Under the pieces are notes generated by a model. That model did not search any database, was not told the origin of the DNA, and worked only from the letters and a program-made list of their open reading frames with translations. Shown here in pieces: positions 1 to 6,061 of a DNA stretch of 19,766 bases. Location: positions 1 to 19,766 of the forward strand of contig JAHWHQ010000051.1 of assembly GCA_019323195.1 (NCBI GenBank). Reading direction: 5' to 3'. Source of the stretch: Candidatus Woesearchaeota archaeon. Lineage in GTDB: Archaea; Nanobdellota; Nanobdellia; Woesearchaeales; JACPBV01. Each line of letters begins with the position of its first letter. Position 1 is the stretch's first letter. Made by a program: the position numbers and the translations under genes.

Positions 1-89
1 CATTGATTTGCGTGCAAAATAAGGCTATAACATGAAAATCTAAGCCTAATCTCAGCTAGAAAATAGCTTCTGTCAAATTAGAAATCTGA

Positions 90-392
90 TTAAAATAGTG
101 GAACAACTGTCAAACTTGGGTTATTAAATATAGTCTCAAGTCCCTCTTCAATGTCACAATCAAAAAATAAAGCAGTATTCTTCACATCAGATAATTTCTT
201 ATGTTTAGACAACCATTCTAAACTCTTCCATATTCTTGCTTCTTTTTGTTCAAATGTTATATCATCATAAAAAAAAGTATTATCTAAATTTGCCCTTATT
301 TCTGATACTTTTAGTTTTCTGTCCTTCTTGTAAGCTTTTATCAATATTATAATAATCTGAGATAACCATTTGTGTTTTCTTTCATGTTTCAT
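90..392 (-). CDS. Hypothetical 100-aa protein, possible winged-helix fold
   Basis: I do not recognise this basic small protein. A long N-terminal helix rich in Ile/Lys (residues 8-27) is followed by a VSEI-type helix start near residue 29 and a long amphipathic helix near 49-65. This order resembles a winged-helix DNA-binding domain, but the resemblance is weak. The start lies 39 nt after the stop of the PD-(D/E)XK-like gene on the same strand, so the two may be co-transcribed. No clear Shine-Dalgarno sequence precedes the ATG. Base composition is as AT-rich as its neighbours. A function cannot be assigned. Confidence 0.55.
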   Translation of the reverse strand: MKHERKHKWLSQIIIILIKAYKKDRKLKVSEIRANLDNTFFYDDITFEQKEARIWKSLEWLSKHKKLSDVKNTALFFDCDIEEGLETIFNNPSLTVVPLF

Positions 393-431
393 TTTCTTTA
401 TAGTGTGAAAATATCAAACACGTGGTGAAAA

Positions 432-1112
432 TTAACTAAGTATCTTCTTAGCCTTTTTAAAGAAACCTTTGTTATGTTCCACTATTTTTTTCAATTGCCA
501 TTTATCATTATCTAACAATAAGTCTTCAATTTCCATATTTTTCCCTTTATAAGTATAATAATCGGGATATGTAAGATAATCCATTATTAATCTTATTAAA
601 TTAATATAAGGATAATCAGCATAGAAAGTCCATTTTTTCTCTTTATAACGGAAATCAAAGAAATCTATGAGAATTTGCGATAATGGAATAATTTCCAGTT
701 TATACTTTTTTTTAGCATATTGAAGTAATCTTTCTTGAGAGATTTTCTTTCTAGAAGGTATTGAAAAACAATAAATGATTCTTCTATATTTTTGTGTTTT
801 TAATATTTTTCTGAGTTGAACCCATCCGACTTTAGGGTTATCTATATGCTTAAACTTCTCCCCATATAATTCATCGATTTGTTCTTTCGATCTAATCTCT
901 GTTCCACCCTTAACTTCAGCCACTATTGGATCTTGATTCTTTTTTATAGCTACAATATCTATGTCACTAGCTGTTTGATAGGGTTTGGCTTTTTTGTATT
1001 TCCTTTTTCTCCTTAATTGTTTATTAAATTTATAATCCACCCTTACAAAATAACCATTCAGTTCTAGGTATTCCTTTATTAATTGAGTTCTTGGTTCTAC
1101 CATAAGCAACAT
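432..1112 (-). CDS. PD-(D/E)XK-like nuclease domain protein (226 aa)
   Basis: The protein probably cuts nucleic acid. It begins with a helix leading into a strand (residues 9-27, ending GYFVRVDYKF), as at the front of many restriction-endonuclease-like folds. The core motif follows: SDIDIVAI at 49-56 (Asp52), then IVAEVKG at 63-69 (Glu66, Lys68). This gives the D-x13-E-x-K pattern of the PD-(D/E)XK superfamily. The C-terminal 120 residues are basic and aromatic with no recognised domain. In such families this pattern marks DNases or Holliday-junction and restriction-type enzymes; the substrate here is unknown. ATG at 1112 is about 26 nt from an AT-rich TATA-like element near 1134-1143, which suits a leaderless mRNA. 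ATG at 1103 is a possible alternative start. Confidence 0.7.
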   Translation of the reverse strand: MLLMVEPRTQLIKEYLELNGYFVRVDYKFNKQLRRKRKYKKAKPYQTASDIDIVAIKKNQDPIVAEVKGGTEIRSKEQIDELYGEKFKHIDNPKVGWVQLRKILKTQKYRRIIYCFSIPSRKKISQERLLQYAKKKYKLEIIPLSQILIDFFDFRYKEKKWTFYADYPYINLIRLIMDYLTYPDYYTYKGKNMEIEDLLLDNDKWQLKKIVEHNKGFFKKAKKILS

Positions 1113-1185
1113 CCATTAATTGAACTATTTCTAATCTTTATTAACATTCATATTATGATATTATTATGAATATAAACATTTTGGT
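1113..1185. promoter_or_regulatory. AT-rich upstream region with an imperfect dyad
   Basis: This short gap separates two minus-strand genes. It holds an imperfect inverted repeat, ATTCATA (1146-1152) and TATGAAT (1165-1171), with a 12-nt AT-only spacer. A TATA-like stretch near 1134-1143 sits at leaderless distance from the ATG at 1112. In such AT-rich DNA, short dyads can arise by chance. Confidence 0.3.
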
Positions 1186-1290
1186 TTATGTCTTAAATAT
1201 ATTCCAATCAATGCAACACAATAAAATAGACAATAAAAGGATCATCTCCAATAAAGTAACTATTAATGCCTCTTTTATTGCCTCATCCAT
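1186..1290 (-). CDS. Microprotein with one membrane segment (34 aa)
   Basis: This tiny ORF overlaps the end of the preceding 44-aa ORF by 8 nt (ATGGATGA), an arrangement typical of translational coupling. The predicted product starts MDEAIKEA and continues as a single hydrophobic helix (VTLLEMILLLSILLCCI), then ends with a short polar tail. It is probably an inserted membrane peptide of unknown function. A plus-strand ORF covering the same bases lacks a promoter or ribosome site and is treated as a shadow. Support for the gene is the overlap and the sensible amphipathic-then-hydrophobic order; homology is not visible. Confidence 0.4.
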   Translation of the reverse strand: MDEAIKEALIVTLLEMILLLSILLCCIDWNIFKT

Positions 1291-1417
1291 TCTTGGAATC
1301 CATCCTCGCAATCAAAAGTTTTTTGCCTTTATCTGTATAAAATATTCCGCTTTTTTTATTGCCTAACTCCCCCAGTAGGACCCTGATGTTTTCGGTTTCG
1401 GGTATGACTCTTCTCAT
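1283..1417 (-). CDS. Small basic protein (44 aa), unknown function
   Basis: The ORF starts at an ATG preceded by GAGGT (about 6 nt spacing) and by an in-frame stop, so this start is firm. A TATA element at 1449-1457 lies about 36 nt upstream. The product begins MRRVIPETENIRVLLGELG and ends in a basic stretch. A segment resembling strand-turn-strand (SGIFYTDKGKKLLIARMD) could be a winged-helix wing, but no family is recognised. It is the first gene of a two-ORF unit with the 34-aa membrane microprotein and diverges from the 69-aa winged-helix protein, which may control both. Confidence 0.45.
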   Translation of the reverse strand: MRRVIPETENIRVLLGELGNKKSGIFYTDKGKKLLIARMDSKNG

Positions 1418-1446
1418 TTCTTACCTCTACCTTGTTTTTAGAGAAC

Positions 1447-1508
1447 TTTTATATAAATGTTTGTATCAAAGTTATACTACTAATTAGTACACTAAACATT
1501 TATATATC
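1447..1508. promoter_or_regulatory. Mirror-image divergent promoter
   Basis: Two TATA boxes face away from each other within a 13-bp inverted repeat with perfect arms (1450-1462 and 1494-1506; core ATATAAATGTTT). The left box serves the minus-strand ORF at 1417 and the right one the plus-strand ORF at 1537. The TATA centres are about 36 and 34 nt from their respective ATGs, so the two promoters are nearly symmetrical. Two related short elements with AAAGTT cores and GTAT/ATAC ends flank the right half (1463-1477 and 1514-1528). Confidence 0.6.
1478..1489. promoter_or_regulatory. Perfect 12-bp palindrome, candidate operator
   Basis: TACTAATTAGTA is a perfect palindrome lying between the two divergent TATA boxes. 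Its place upstream of both promoters suits an operator for a dimeric regulator; the adjacent 69-aa winged-helix protein is the obvious candidate. Binding is inferred. Confidence 0.4.
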
Positions 1509-1536
1509 AATATTTATACTAAAGTTGTATATCAAA

Positions 1537-1746
1537 ATGGATATGTCAAAATACAAGAAAAAAATTTTAGAGATTTTAGATAAAGATATTATAAAAAGTA
1601 CTAATGAAATTCTCCGGGAACTAGAGCAAGCAACAAAAAAGAGAATAAATTGGCACCACTTGCATAGAATTTTAACAGATTTAGAAAATGATGGAGCTGT
1701 ACAAAAGCTAAAAGCCAAAGCTGGTTTTTTCTGGAAGAAAAAATAA
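1537..1746 (+). CDS. Winged-helix DNA-binding protein (69 aa)
   Basis: A small protein of the size of a single winged helix. Helix 1 spans about residues 5-16 (YKKKILEILDKD), helix 2 starts at STNEILRELEQ (21-31), and the recognition helix is probably NWHHLHRILTDLENDGAV (38-55). A basic wing and tail end at GFFWKKK. It likely acts as a transcription regulator, possibly of its own divergent promoter. The frame is open upstream to 1432, but the stretch before 1537 is promoter DNA with TATA boxes, so the start is placed at ATG 1537 (ATG 1543 is also possible). The TATA box at 1497-1508 gives a very short leader. The exact family is not recognised. Confidence 0.65.
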   Translation: MDMSKYKKKILEILDKDIIKSTNEILRELEQATKKRINWHHLHRILTDLENDGAVQKLKAKAGFFWKKK

Positions 1747-1783
1747 AGAAAAATCCTGTTCTTTGCTTTTTAGCCTTTTCAAT

Positions 1784-3010
1784 CTAGTTACTTTTTTGTG
1801 GAGGGTAAGAAGGCAGTGTAGGAGATTTTGGTTTATAATGATTATGAATATGGTTCTTTACCTCTTTGAATGATTTTAATTTTATAATCTCTTCGTCCGA
1901 TTTTTTGATTGCTATACCTAATTTAGTAAGGGTTGTATAGATTAATTTTAATATGCCTTTATCCAAGTTAGTATAATCAAGAATGATTCCTTGTTTATTT
2001 TTAATATAGGATACTTTATCTGATAGATTAACAAATATTAGTGGGAACATTTTGTTGTACCCTAAACCCGTCTCAAAGTTAACCCATGCAGAATCTTCTA
2101 TATTTTCTGTTCCAAGGACAACCATTATCTTAGAATTTTTAATTGCATCAATAAGGGCGGGTTCCCATATTTCCCCTTCTTCAATATCATCGTGAGCTAC
2201 AAACGACACTACATCAATATCAATCAATAATTTCTTGATTTTGTTTGCAAGGTCTTTGTCTTGTTTGGAATGACTAAGGAAAACAGCATAACTTTTACCT
2301 TCTACCTCAGATTCTTCTTTTGTTTCTTTCATGACAACACTTTCTGATGATCTGAAGTAATCTTTAATTAATTCATTCCTATGGGTAAATAAAGAGTCTA
2401 ATAAATTCTTATTAGTATTTTGTGGAGAAACATAGCTTAACTCACGTTCATCCTTCTTTGCTAGGTTGAGGGCTTTTGAACTTAGTTCCTCATATTTTGC
2501 TAAAATATCTTTTCTATAACCATGATTATCACATAATTGATTTATATTCTTTCTGTGATGTTCCTTTAATGTACTTATTAGTTCATTAGAATAGCTTGGA
2601 CTTACGTAACTAAAAGCCCTAAATTCTTCTTCTGCCAATTTATTTACCAACTTTGTTATCTCTATATAATCTACTTTTTTTTCTTCGGGCTTTTTCTTGC
2701 TTAATCCTTCTTCCATCTCAATTTCATCTTTGTAGGCATTTAAGCATCTTTTAATTCTTTTTAACTGTTTAACATATTTTGAATTTTTTTCTAATTCTGT
2801 TTGTTCGTAAGTAGTTCCTACGGCAACAACAAAAAAACAATCATCCATTCTACGTGCAGTATCATCAAATGAGGTAGATAAAAAATTTCTTAATTTTACT
2901 TCTAAATCAGCATAAGCTTCTTCACCATCTTTATAATTTAATTCTAATAATCTTTTACATTCATTTATAAATTCATTAATTTTTTCTAATTTTTTTTGAT
3001 TGTTAATCAT
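1784..3010 (-). CDS. TIR-domain protein (408 aa), candidate NADase effector
   Basis: The C-terminal part is a TIR domain (about 239-365). It opens with YAVFLSHSKQDKDLA (241-255), contains the FVAHDDIEEGEIW loop (270-282), and carries SAWVNFETG (307-315). In that last segment Glu313 aligns with the catalytic Glu of NAD-consuming TIRs, next to the usual Trp. Prokaryotic TIR proteins often act as NADases in antiviral defence; that role is inferred here. The N-terminal 230 residues are helical and not recognised. They contain an internal repeat: SYVSP plus an N-x2-L-x3-L-x2-HR pattern at 134-156 and again at 192-214. The tail (391-408) is proline-rich. It follows the YwgA-like gene by 36 nt and also has its own leaderless promoter. 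Confidence 0.85.
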   Translation of the reverse strand: MINNQKKLEKINEFINECKRLLELNYKDGEEAYADLEVKLRNFLSTSFDDTARRMDDCFFVVAVGTTYEQTELEKNSKYVKQLKRIKRCLNAYKDEIEMEEGLSKKKPEEKKVDYIEITKLVNKLAEEEFRAFSYVSPSYSNELISTLKEHHRKNINQLCDNHGYRKDILAKYEELSSKALNLAKKDERELSYVSPQNTNKNLLDSLFTHRNELIKDYFRSSESVVMKETKEESEVEGKSYAVFLSHSKQDKDLANKIKKLLIDIDVVSFVAHDDIEEGEIWEPALIDAIKNSKIMVVLGTENIEDSAWVNFETGLGYNKMFPLIFVNLSDKVSYIKNKQGIILDYTNLDKGILKLIYTTLTKLGIAIKKSDEEIIKLKSFKEVKNHIHNHYKPKSPTLPSYPPQKSN

Positions 3011-3030
3011 AGAATTTAGAAACTGTTATA

Positions 3031-3040
3031 GATATAAAAG
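3031..3040 (-). promoter_or_regulatory. TATA box for the TIR gene, leaderless distance
   Basis: CTTTTATATC on the minus strand is centred about 26 nt from the ATG at 3010. This is the normal TATA-to-start-site distance in archaea, so the mRNA would begin at or near the start codon. The same decamer precedes the 88-aa membrane protein gene at 6557-6566. It allows the TIR gene to be expressed separately from the two upstream genes. Confidence 0.6.
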
Positions 3041-3046
3041 CTTTTC

Positions 3047-3469
3047 TTAATTATTTTTCTTTAATAAACTGTTTACAGTAGTTTCTGGATACTTACGGTA
3101 CACATATTCTAGAATCTGCCGTGGTGTGTAATGTTTTACATGTTTACAGAGTTGCAAAATAGCTTTTTGTTCCTTTTCCCCAATATTCTTCTGAGATTTA
3201 GCCTCCTTTTTGCCTTTATCAGTTATTTGATAAAGGAAATAATCCCCTACTTTCCTCTCCTGGATGTATCCCTCAATAATCAATTGATTCACAGATTGAT
3301 TGAGTTCCTTGCTAAACGGCCCATAATTATATGGAAAATACTCAAATAATGCTAGCCCTTTGATTTGTCTGCTAAGTATATAAAATAGTTTCTGAATAAA
3401 GGTCTTTCCATGTATCTCTTTCATAGAATCAAAAACTCGAAGAATAGCTTCTTTTTGGTTTTCATTCAT
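3047..3469 (-). CDS. YwgA/Panacea-like winged-helix protein (140 aa)
   Basis: The core reads KTFIQKLFYILSR, then an aromatic strand, then YNYGPFSKELNQSVNQL and EGYI, and ends in YQITDKGK. This order (K-x3-QKL-x-Y, YGPFS-x-EL, G-x-I, Y-x-IT-x-KGK) matches uncharacterised YwgA-type proteins and is reminiscent of DUF4065/Panacea antitoxin domains. Panacea proteins are known to neutralise varied toxins; whether this one restrains the TIR protein is inference. I place the start at ATG 3469, which overlaps the upstream stop by 4 nt (ATGA) and has a GGGAGTT ribosome site. A longer reading from 3496 would run into the upstream gene. The C-terminal half (HYTPRQILEYVYRKYP) is helical. Confidence 0.7.
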   Translation of the reverse strand: MNENQKEAILRVFDSMKEIHGKTFIQKLFYILSRQIKGLALFEYFPYNYGPFSKELNQSVNQLIIEGYIQERKVGDYFLYQITDKGKKEAKSQKNIGEKEQKAILQLCKHVKHYTPRQILEYVYRKYPETTVNSLLKKNN

Positions 3470-4203
3470 GTTAAAACAACTCCCTTTTGCAAACAATCAA
3501 ATATTTCAGGATCAACAATCTTTATACCTACTATATCATTTTTCTGGTCTAGGTCAAATTTCTTCAAAAGTAATATTACAATTTTCGGAAACAATTTTTC
3601 ATCTTTTTTGGTAGCAACTACCATACTAAAATTACCCTTTTTTGGAGTTAATGAAAAGTTCTTAATCAATCTTTTATAAATCATGTGGTTCTCATCTACA
3701 GAAATGTTATTGTAGTAAAAATTTATCTCATATTTCTTATCAATCAATATACTAACTGCATTTGTAATCTCATACTCTGTTTCAAGCGTTTCTGAATTTT
3801 CTCTAATTTCCCGAAATACCTTTGCTTCCTCGGATTCAATTATTGCTAATTCATCATCTAAATCTTTAACAGCCTCCGAAATATCTAATGTTAAGTCTCG
3901 TGGATGAATGGGGCAGTAAACTTTGTTAGTCGCATTCTTATCTTTACAGAACAATAAATTTGCGTTCATTAAATTTTTAATTATGGAATAGGGTTTTGTT
4001 GTTGTTGATTTTATCTTTTTATCATCTAATATTTTAGCTAATTCTTTCACTGTTATGTGTTTAGTCTTCATTATCTCAATGTAGACAGTGGCTTCCTGTT
4101 CACTTAGTTTCTTGAAATTTCTTAGTGCATTGTATATTGACTTGAATTCTACATCTATACAGTCCTCTTGAGAATCTTTGTTTTTTAATCTTTTGGTAGT
4201 CAT
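3466..4203 (-). CDS. TrmB-like transcriptional regulator (245 aa)
   Basis: The N-terminal domain (about 26-98) is a winged helix of the TrmB type: LSEQEATVYIEIMKTKHITV, then a helix VKELAKILDD, then TTTKPYSIIKNLMNANLLF. Next come a helical, acidic, coiled-coil-like linker (105-145) and a C-terminal alpha/beta region (150-245) that in this family senses a ligand. TrmB proteins act as archaeal sugar-responsive or global regulators; here no sugar genes are near, and the gene heads a group with a YwgA-like and a TIR protein, so it may control that group. A symmetrical TATA box (4230-4241) lies 32 nt upstream. The final ATGA overlaps the next gene's start. Confidence 0.75.
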   Translation of the reverse strand: MTTKRLKNKDSQEDCIDVEFKSIYNALRNFKKLSEQEATVYIEIMKTKHITVKELAKILDDKKIKSTTTKPYSIIKNLMNANLLFCKDKNATNKVYCPIHPRDLTLDISEAVKDLDDELAIIESEEAKVFREIRENSETLETEYEITNAVSILIDKKYEINFYYNNISVDENHMIYKRLIKNFSLTPKKGNFSMVVATKKDEKLFPKIVILLLKKFDLDQKNDIVGIKIVDPEIFDCLQKGVVLT

Positions 4204-4405
4204 TCTTAGTATTAAAAAAATATTATTTATTTATATATAAAACTTTCTCCTATAATGATAAATTTATTAATAAATAAAAAATTATTTCATTATAAAAAAT
4301 TATTCTTAATCCAGGAATAAAGATGGAAAGATTTAAATACCATAAACCAACCTCCATAGAGTTATAGCTGGGTTCCAGTAGAGAATTCAGAGGAGAAGTG
4401 GTAAA
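4204..4405. promoter_or_regulatory. Divergent intergenic region, TIR group / nuclease group
   Basis: About 200 bp separate the minus-strand TrmB-like gene from the plus-strand HNH gene. The minus promoter has the 12-bp palindromic TATA box TTTATATATAAA at 4230-4241. The plus promoter has GATTTAAATAC at 4330-4340 with purine-rich GGAAAG directly upstream, as expected for a BRE. An imperfect AT-rich inverted repeat occupies roughly 4251-4265 and 4279-4294. The predicted plus leader (about 45 nt) contains a small CTGG/CCAG hairpin (4368-4378) and a GAGGAGAAG ribosome site (4390-4398). Confidence 0.6.
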
Positions 4406-4621
4406 ATGGCATTTGAAGAAGATGTTGTTAAACAAGCATGGGAAAGAGCAGGTGGAAAATGTGAAAAGTGTAATAAATCCCTTTCTTGGGATAATCGAGG
4501 GGAAGAAACTGAAGATGGTTGGGAAGCACATCATAGGGACCCAAATGGTCCAGACACAGTAAGTAATTGTGAGATATTGTGCCAGCCATGTCATAAAAAT
4601 ACCCCTAGTTATGGAGGCTAA
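4406..4621 (+). CDS. HNH endonuclease domain protein (71 aa)
   Basis: A stand-alone HNH nuclease with a zinc ribbon. Cys19-x2-Cys22 and Cys59-x2-Cys62 form the zinc knuckles. WEAHHRDP (39-46) gives the catalytic His pair (42/43), Asn54 lies in the NCEIL segment, and His63 ends the motif in CHKNT. All residues expected for the beta-beta-alpha-metal fold are present. HNH enzymes nick or cut DNA in restriction, homing and phage packaging; the small size with no specificity domain leaves its target unknown. It is the first gene of a tight plus-strand run: the thermonuclease ATG follows 2 nt after its stop, and that gene's GGAGG lies inside the end of this one. Confidence 0.82.
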   Translation: MAFEEDVVKQAWERAGGKCEKCNKSLSWDNRGEETEDGWEAHHRDPNGPDTVSNCEILCQPCHKNTPSYGG

Positions 4622-4623
4622 AA

Positions 4624-4902
4624 ATGAGCTACAATGCAAGAGCTATAGGAGTTACAGACGGAGATACTTTTACTGTTGACAGATCATATAACAATATAGA
4701 TATCATTCGGTTGAATGGTGTAGATACTCCTGAGAAAGGAGAACCGGGATATACTGAAGCAAAAATATATCTGGCTTCGCTAATATTGGGAAAAACCGTT
4801 ACAATAGAACCAGTAAGCATAGGTCCTTTTCGTAGGGTTATAGCCAATGTTTATCTTAATGGTATTAGCATAAATAAAAAGATTAAAGAAAAGGGGTGGT
4901 GA
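4624..4902 (+). CDS. Thermonuclease (staphylococcal nuclease homologue), 92 aa
   Basis: A minimal SNase-like OB-fold nuclease that would cleave DNA or RNA using calcium. The active-site residues of the family are visible: GVTDGDTFTV (9-18) with Asp14, IRLNGVDTPE (28-37) with Arg29, Asp34, Thr35 and Glu37, and FRRVIANVYLNG (69-80) with Arg70 or Arg71 as the second Arg. The protein stops soon after INKKIKEKGW, so the last helices of longer family members are missing. There is no signal peptide, unlike the secreted enzymes, so it probably acts inside the cell or needs a partner for export. GGAGG sits 7 nt before the ATG. It is tightly packed between HNH and exonuclease genes, suggesting joint function. 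Confidence 0.85.
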   Translation: MSYNARAIGVTDGDTFTVDRSYNNIDIIRLNGVDTPEKGEPGYTEAKIYLASLILGKTVTIEPVSIGPFRRVIANVYLNGISINKKIKEKGW

Positions 4903-4906
4903 AATC

Positions 4907-5452
4907 ATGGTACAGGTATATAAAGAAAAAGTTAGATCAAATTTTGATGGAACAATAATAGATATAGAGACCATAGGTTCTTTTAGAAGGGCATACAGTG
5001 ATTCTAGGAGATACAAAGACATAATTCCAGTTATATTTGGCTTTATAGATCAGGAAGGCTTAACAATACATTGTGCTAAAAGAATGGAATCAATTAATAA
5101 ACTAAAAGAAGAAATTAAGAAAATCTTGCCTAAATTAAAAAGACCATTTCATGCTTTTAATTCTGTTTTTGAAAGGGGCGCATTTTTCCATCAATTGGGG
5201 GAGCAAGTTCTTTTTGAAAAGGAATTAAACAAAGAAAGGTTTGAGGGAAAACGGCTAGCAGTTTCTACCTTGAAGATACCACAATATAATGACCCGTTTA
5301 ATGATAAAGGAGAGTTATGTATGGCAGCATGGCTTAAGGGGGAACTTGAAAAAGCAGTAGCTCACAATAGAAGTTGTTTATTAAAGGAGAGGGATATTTT
5401 ATTTAAAAGAGGGTTTAGAGAACCTGATGAACTTAAGCTTATAGATGATTAA
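4907..5452 (+). CDS. DEDD-type exonuclease-like protein, RNase H fold (181 aa)
   Basis: The fold resembles YprB/RNase_H_2-type 3'-5' exonucleases. Motif I is TIIDIET (16-22) with Asp19 and Glu21. Motif II is FHAFNSVFERGAF (81-93), where Asn85 and Glu89 sit at the usual N-x3-(D/E) positions. Motif III is represented by AVAHNRSCLLKE (150-161). There the position that normally carries the last metal-binding Asp (H/Y-N-x2-D) is Cys157, so activity may be altered or the acid supplied elsewhere. The gene starts 4 nt after the thermonuclease stop behind a GGGGTGG ribosome site. With HNH and SNase it makes three different nuclease folds in one transcript. Confidence 0.68.
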   Translation: MVQVYKEKVRSNFDGTIIDIETIGSFRRAYSDSRRYKDIIPVIFGFIDQEGLTIHCAKRMESINKLKEEIKKILPKLKRPFHAFNSVFERGAFFHQLGEQVLFEKELNKERFEGKRLAVSTLKIPQYNDPFNDKGELCMAAWLKGELEKAVAHNRSCLLKERDILFKRGFREPDELKLIDD

Positions 5453-5453
5453 C

Positions 5454-5819
5454 ATGAATAAAAAATTTATTTTTTCTTTAATTATTTCTTTATTAATTAT
5501 TTTATTATTTTCTAATTTTACATATGCTAAAGGAAGGAGAAATCTAGGTGAAATAATCAACAGTGAGGATACAGAAAATCTTATTTTTGGATTTCTAATA
5601 AAAGAAACCAATCTAACAGCTAATGTTCTAAATCAAGTTGAAAAAACAAATCCAGAAGTTGTTGAATCAGTGAATTCATTATGTGTAAAAACTGCAGGGG
5701 CTAGAGACATTTTCACTTTTATCACTATTGCATCTATTTTTGGTTTAGCCGTACCTCCAGTAGGAATTGCTGGTCTAATTTTCTCTGCTGCTGGTTGGTT
5801 AGGATTATTTTGTGTTTAG
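5454..5819 (+). CDS. Secreted or membrane protein with hydrophobic Gly-rich tail (121 aa)
   Basis: The N-terminus is a classical signal peptide (MNKKFIFSLIISLLIILLF, likely cut after TYA). A polar middle part follows, then a hydrophobic, Gly/Ala-rich C-terminal hairpin (IASIFGLAVPPVGIAGLIF and AAGWLGLFCV). Two Cys (one before the tail, one second from the end) could form a disulphide. I do not recognise a family. The layout fits either a small pore-forming or bacteriocin-like peptide or a VirB2-like pilin; both are inference. It lies directly downstream of the three nuclease genes. The start is uncertain: ATG 5445 overlaps the previous stop, while ATG 5454 gives the better signal-peptide n-region. 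No clear ribosome site precedes either. Confidence 0.65.
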   Translation: MNKKFIFSLIISLLIILLFSNFTYAKGRRNLGEIINSEDTENLIFGFLIKETNLTANVLNQVEKTNPEVVESVNSLCVKTAGARDIFTFITIASIFGLAVPPVGIAGLIFSAAGWLGLFCV

Positions 5820-5824
5820 GAGGT
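5818..5824 (+). promoter_or_regulatory. Strong ribosome binding site
   Basis: AGGAGGT overlaps the previous stop codon and lies 5 nt before the ATG at 5830. It decides the start of the 59-aa membrane protein over the in-frame ATG at 5812. Confidence 0.75.
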
Positions 5825-5829
5825 TAAAA

Positions 5830-6009
5830 ATGAAAGGATTAATTGAAGGAATGGTTTCAGTAATAGTACTGTTACTATTAATGCAAGCACTATTTCCTCG
5901 ATTGCTTGAAAGGATAATTTCAACTACGTTGTTTGCAATTTTTGTTTCAGTAGTTATCCTAGTAGTTGGTGGAGTAGTCTGGCTTGTTATAAAATATTAT
6001 GGTGATTGA
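5830..6009 (+). CDS. Small membrane protein with two helices (59 aa)
   Basis: Two transmembrane helices cover nearly the whole protein: about residues 8-24 (MVSVIVLLLLMQALFP) and 37-55 (TLFAIFVSVVILVVGGVVWLV), joined by a short loop with positive charges (RLLERI). It ends in KYYGD. No family is recognised; size and shape resemble holins, immunity proteins or accessory subunits of membrane complexes, which cannot be told apart by eye. It has the best ribosome site in the operon, so it may be made in larger amounts than its neighbours. It follows the secreted Gly-rich protein by 10 nt and the next gene begins 86 nt later. Confidence 0.7.
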   Translation: MKGLIEGMVSVIVLLLLMQALFPRLLERIISTTLFAIFVSVVILVVGGVVWLVIKYYGD

Positions 6010-6061
6010 ATTTTTATTTCATTTATTCATTATTGCTAGTTTATAGGAATATAATTCAAGA

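Noticed and set aside
1..89. Possible RNA gene or terminator at the window start
   Set aside because: Only a 5-bp AGCTA/TAGCT stem (54-68) is visible; too weak to call, and the left context is missing.
1166..1366. 66-codon plus-strand open frame
   Set aside because: It lies antisense to the two coupled minus-strand microprotein ORFs, has no ribosome site and no protein-like pattern.
1432..1536. N-terminal extension of the 69-aa winged-helix protein
   Set aside because: The stretch is AT-rich promoter DNA with TATA boxes and a palindrome; the translated residues would be a hydrophobic run without meaning.
3470..3496. Longer start for the YwgA-like protein
   Set aside because: It would extend into the TrmB-like gene; ATG 3469 has the ATGA overlap and a ribosome site.
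4361..4380. GGTTCC-containing hairpin before the HNH gene as a tRNA arm
   Set aside because: No acceptor or anticodon arms can be drawn around it.
4250..4639. 129-codon minus-strand frame over the HNH gene
   Set aside because: Shadow of the HNH gene and its promoter region; the HNH frame has the full catalytic and zinc residues.
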